64,000 nucleotides of DNA from Pseudomonas cremoris (GTDB lineage Bacteria; Pseudomonadota; Gammaproteobacteria; Pseudomonadales; Pseudomonadaceae): positions 434,001 to 498,000 of the forward strand of contig NZ_JAAXCY010000002.1 of assembly GCF_014230465.1 (NCBI RefSeq), in the 5' to 3' direction. The notes beneath the pieces are model-generated. The model did not search any database. It worked only from the letters and a program-made list of their open reading frames with translations, and was not told the DNA's origin. Both the position numbers and the translations under genes were made by a program. Positions 61,023 through 64,000 of the stretch are shown one piece after another (positions within the stretch are counted from its first letter, which is position 1; each line of letters opens with the position of its first letter).

Positions 61023-63813
61023 TACTCACCTGCTTCATAGGTAGTTGAAAAGTCCAAAGGCCGGCCGAAGCCTTGCCCGCAAATCGCTGCCCATCGACTT
61101 CTACGCGGCAGGCTGTAGCCGAGCGCACGGAGAAGGTCAGGTCAAACTGACCGGCAAACGCGAAACTCACGCGACGATCATCCAGGTAGCGCCAATCGAG
61201 CAAAGGCACGTTAGCCTCCTCCAACGCAGGGCGAGGATCCCTGTCCGAACGCAGCACCAACAGCGCTTTGTCGCTGCTCAGGGCCACGTAACGGCCTTGC
61301 GGCAAGTCGCGCACGCCGGCGATATTTTGTGATTTGACCAAGTCCGGCCAACCCATTTGTGCATCCAGGCGCACGGTACGCAGTGCGTCCATCCCACGGA
61401 TCTGCCAGGCGCCATCGGCGGTACGCGCCAAGCTCGACTGGTACAGACCATGCAGGCGGTCGACGTAATCGCTCATCCACAACGACATCGGCTGTTGATC
61501 ACGCATGTAGCCGTAGATCTCGTGCATGGCCTTGATCGAGGCTTGCTTGGTGCTGGAATAGAAGTGGTAGTAGAGGTGCAAGCCGCGCAGGCGACGCGGG
61601 CTGTCGGTCAGCTGGAAGGTGTCGATCAACTCGCGGAAGCCGTAATACGGGCCTTTCCACAGGTTGGTGTAGAGGTTTTCGTTGATGATCGGCGCGTAGT
61701 ACTGCAGGCCACCCGGGGTTGGGCGCAGCAACGGGTTCAGGCCCGTCAGCGATGGGTTGGCCTTGGTCATGATGGTTTCGGCGCCATTGACGTTTTTCAG
61801 GCCGGCGTCATAGGCCAACTTGATGGTGTCGGAAGACGGCAGCGCGTCGCCCGGCCAGAACACCATTTTCACCGGCTTCTGCGGGGTGGTCAGGTTCTGG
61901 TTGATGTAGTCACGCGAACCAAAGATCTCGCGACGAAAATCGATTTTGTTGTAGCCGGCGATCTTCATGTTCAAGCCGTATTCCGGGTTGAAGTTCTCGC
62001 GCTTCTTGGCTTTGTCCGGCTGCATGAAAAACGGGTGGCTGAACGTGTGCGTCGCCACTTCGACTTTCGGGTTGGCAAAGATCTCGCGGGCAATCGGCTC
62101 AAGCTCACGGGCCAGGAACGGGAACGCACCACGCGGCGAAATCTCACCTTCGATGATCGAGACCGAGGTCAGGAACGGGTTGGGCTTGATGTAGTCGTCC
62201 AGGGTGTGGCGACCCGCGTACGGCGTGCCCCGCACTTCGGCGCGGGATGGGAAGCCATCACCGTCGATGTGCACGGTCGCGATGCGACGGCCATTTTCGG
62301 TGGTGGTGTCCGGGCGTGGCTGGTCCGGCAGGCGCAGGCTGGCGGTCAGGAAGGCGAACGGATCGAGAATCCACCGGCTGCGCTCGTTGTTGATCTCAAG
62401 GATATAAGGCGCCAGTGCCAGGCCACCCCATTTGCCGACCACCACCGGGTTGAACACAGCGCCATTGGCACCGCTCAGGGACAACGCCGGGGTTGGGCCG
62501 TTAGGCAACACCGAGACGGATGCCAGGTCGCGGGAGCGCGGTACAACCGGCGCTTCAAATGAGCCCAGCAATGCCTTGTCCTGGTGAGTGATGGTCAGCA
62601 CTTGGGTGGCTGGCGGCGCATCACGCTTCAGGCCCAGGCGCTTGAGCAGCAACTTGTCTTCAACCGGCAGGCCACTGAAAAACACCACCGGGACGTTTTC
62701 GTCCAGGCGCGCGTTGAGAAAACGATTGAACGCGGGCGTGTCCTGCGGCGGGCCGCTGGTCATCCAGGTGACCACACCTGCGTACAAACCGCTGAAGCCG
62801 TATTGCGGCAGGTCACTGTTGGCGGGGAGGTAATCGACGCGATAGCCGAGATACTCCAGCAAGCCGCCCAGGTTGCTATGTCCAGCAGCATCTTCGAGCG
62901 CGCCTTCACGCGGGTCGTAGATCATTGCGATACGGCGCGGCTGAACCTCGATGCTGCTGATGCCCAGGGTGTTGAGATCCGGAGTGCTGATGTACGGAAT
63001 GAAGCCCTCGTCACGCAAACGCTTGGCGAGCTTGCGCGCTTCTTCGCGGCGCTCAGGTGGCAGGTAGTCGATGGCAACCAGCGGGATGCCCTTGGCGCGC
63101 AGCGGTTGCAGGTGCGTCTCGAGCCACTGGCGGTCGGACTCGGACACCGGACGATAGCGCTTGGCGGAAGCATCCCAGCCCGCATGAATCGACTCGACGG
63201 CGACTGCGGCCGCCACGCCATCCAGCTCTGGCAGCACTTCGAAGCCGCGGTTGAAGAACAGCTTCAAGTTAGGCTGACGCTTGTGCAACTCACGCAGCAA
63301 GCTGGCCAAGCCAACGCGCTGTGCTTCACGGGAGGCTTGTGGCAGCAGTTGGAAGCTGTCGAGGGTGTCCAGAAACAGGCCGGCATAACCTTGCGCTTCG
63401 AGGGCCTTGGCGCGACCGAACAGGTGCTCACGCCAGGCCGTCGAGGTGAGGTCCATCACCTGACTGTTCCAAGAGTCGTTGCGCACCGGGGAAATCGCTT
63501 TGCTCAGCCCGGCTTTCTCGACTTCGGCCTTGTTGCCATCGAACTCACCGATGGACAAATAGGCAAACGGCTGGCTTCCCAGTGCCCGCAAGGTTTTCAC
63601 ATCGCCCGGTGTCATATGGCCCGGCTCGACCACGGCCCAATCGAACTGCGACAGTTCTGGCAGCGGTGGTTGGTCGGCGTACCAGAACGCCACGCTGGCC
63701 GGTTGAGGCAAAGCAGCAGCGTGGGCAACTGGCCCTGCAACGAACAATGCTAGAGCAGCGAGTAGCCGCTCGGCGATCGCGCGCAAACGCGTCCTGCGGA
63801 AAACGATTTCCAT
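61000..63813 (-). CDS. pelA: Pel deacetylase and hydrolase PelA
   Basis: 937 residues with signal sequence (LLAALALFVAGPVAHAA). The hydrolase domain has Asp149 and Glu207, and the deacetylase domain Asp517, Asp519, His589 and His593 (IDGDGF, HTFSH). All six keep a constant offset of 11 from the P. aeruginosa PelA catalytic residues 160, 218, 528, 530, 600 and 604, so both activities should be intact. It de-acetylates Pel in the periplasm and can cut it. It is the first of the pelA-G genes, 62 bp after pelX. Confidence 0.96.
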   Translation of the reverse strand: MEIVFRRTRLRAIAERLLAALALFVAGPVAHAAALPQPASVAFWYADQPPLPELSQFDWAVVEPGHMTPGDVKTLRALGSQPFAYLSIGEFDGNKAEVEKAGLSKAISPVRNDSWNSQVMDLTSTAWREHLFGRAKALEAQGYAGLFLDTLDSFQLLPQASREAQRVGLASLLRELHKRQPNLKLFFNRGFEVLPELDGVAAAVAVESIHAGWDASAKRYRPVSESDRQWLETHLQPLRAKGIPLVAIDYLPPERREEARKLAKRLRDEGFIPYISTPDLNTLGISSIEVQPRRIAMIYDPREGALEDAAGHSNLGGLLEYLGYRVDYLPANSDLPQYGFSGLYAGVVTWMTSGPPQDTPAFNRFLNARLDENVPVVFFSGLPVEDKLLLKRLGLKRDAPPATQVLTITHQDKALLGSFEAPVVPRSRDLASVSVLPNGPTPALSLSGANGAVFNPVVVGKWGGLALAPYILEINNERSRWILDPFAFLTASLRLPDQPRPDTTTENGRRIATVHIDGDGFPSRAEVRGTPYAGRHTLDDYIKPNPFLTSVSIIEGEISPRGAFPFLARELEPIAREIFANPKVEVATHTFSHPFFMQPDKAKKRENFNPEYGLNMKIAGYNKIDFRREIFGSRDYINQNLTTPQKPVKMVFWPGDALPSSDTIKLAYDAGLKNVNGAETIMTKANPSLTGLNPLLRPTPGGLQYYAPIINENLYTNLWKGPYYGFRELIDTFQLTDSPRRLRGLHLYYHFYSSTKQASIKAMHEIYGYMRDQQPMSLWMSDYVDRLHGLYQSSLARTADGAWQIRGMDALRTVRLDAQMGWPDLVKSQNIAGVRDLPQGRYVALSSDKALLVLRSDRDPRPALEEANVPLLDWRYLDDRRVSFAFAGQFDLTFSVRSATACRVEVDGQRFAGKASAGLWTFQLPMKQVSNGQLLCN

Positions 63814-63875
63814 AATTCACTCTTGAAAATGACTGGGCCGATACTGCGTTAACGTCGGGCGAACTGACCGTCGAA

Positions 63876-64000
63876 TTACAAACTACGCAAGAGCTGTGCT
63901 AGACCCTGGCCGATTGAAGTCGGTTCCGGGAGAGCAAAGCGTTCCAGCAAACGGGCGTTGTTGGCGCGCGAATGGCGAATATCACCTTGGCGTGGCGCTT
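63876..64000 (-). CDS. pelX: 3' end of NAD-dependent epimerase (PelX-like), cut by window edge
   Basis: Only the last 40 codons are in the window: GDIRHSRANNARLLERFALP then SIGQGLAQLLRSL and TAA at 63876-63878. The GDIRHSRA motif is the C-terminal signature of UDP-GlcNAc/UDP-glucose 4-epimerases. Some Pseudomonas pel operons begin with such a gene, pelX, which in P. protegens makes UDP-GalNAc precursor. Its place 62 bp before pelA supports the name; the operon promoter lies outside the window. Confidence 0.75.
   Translation of the reverse strand, partial: APRQGDIRHSRANNARLLERFALPEPTSIGQGLAQLLRSL

Overview
The window is GC-rich chromosomal DNA from a Pseudomonas of the fluorescens group. This rests on gene content (mutY-yggX next to tRNA-Phe, DUF2790 and DUF3077 proteins, a Pel exopolysaccharide operon preceded by a pelX-type epimerase gene) and on a REPIN built from two inverted copies of the GTGGGAGCGGGCTTGCTCGC-type repeat.

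Layout. (1) 1-17958 is core chromosome: an AsmA-mutY-yggX operon, tRNA-Phe, an ArnT-like glycosyltransferase, a BASS-family transporter, an orphan RelB/StbD-like antitoxin, an alpha/beta hydrolase, a REPIN, a GABA-permease-like transporter, a four-gene basic amino acid ABC transporter coupled to a methyltransferase gene, two tandem BcsQ/YhjQ-like ParA ATPases without cellulose synthase genes, and a small secreted DUF2790 protein. (2) 17959-50727 is a 32.7-kb temperate myovirus prophage inserted in the 3' half of tRNA-Thr(TGT), bounded by a perfect 48-bp direct repeat (17990-18037 and 50680-50727). Its head genes follow the P2 Q-P / O-N-M-L plan with divergent late transcription. Its tail genes resemble HP1/K139-type phages (DUF2586 sheath, DUF2597 tube, DUF2590). 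It also has a repressor with an operator palindrome, a BcepMu gp16-like regulator, a CII-like protein, a TOPRIM primase-helicase, a DUF4224 excisionase candidate, a tyrosine integrase and an Ogr-type late activator. (3) 50728-51630 is a short host scar carrying the original tRNA terminator, a gene remnant related to prophage cargo, and a DUF3077 gene. (4) 51648-64000 is the complete pelA-G operon on the minus strand, with the 3' end of a pelX-like epimerase gene at the window edge.

The parts most worth a second look lie in the prophage. Three cargo genes sit at its two ends: a three-TM membrane protein, an AT-rich DUF2971 protein, and a DUF5677/HEPN-like protein beside the integrase. A related 3' fragment of the last one lies just outside attR. 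A LexA-box dyad precedes a pair of small unknown genes, and a cluster of TGTAAGTGA repeats lies in a gene-free stretch. Late-gene details include an A-AAA-AAG slippery site in the tail chaperone gene, an Rz1 nested in Rz, a terminase gene reading 254 bp into the portal gene, and candidate integrase arm sites at both ends. Intact-looking head, tail, lysis, replication and integration modules suggest the prophage could be functional. The unusual ends of the terminase and portal genes are the main doubt.
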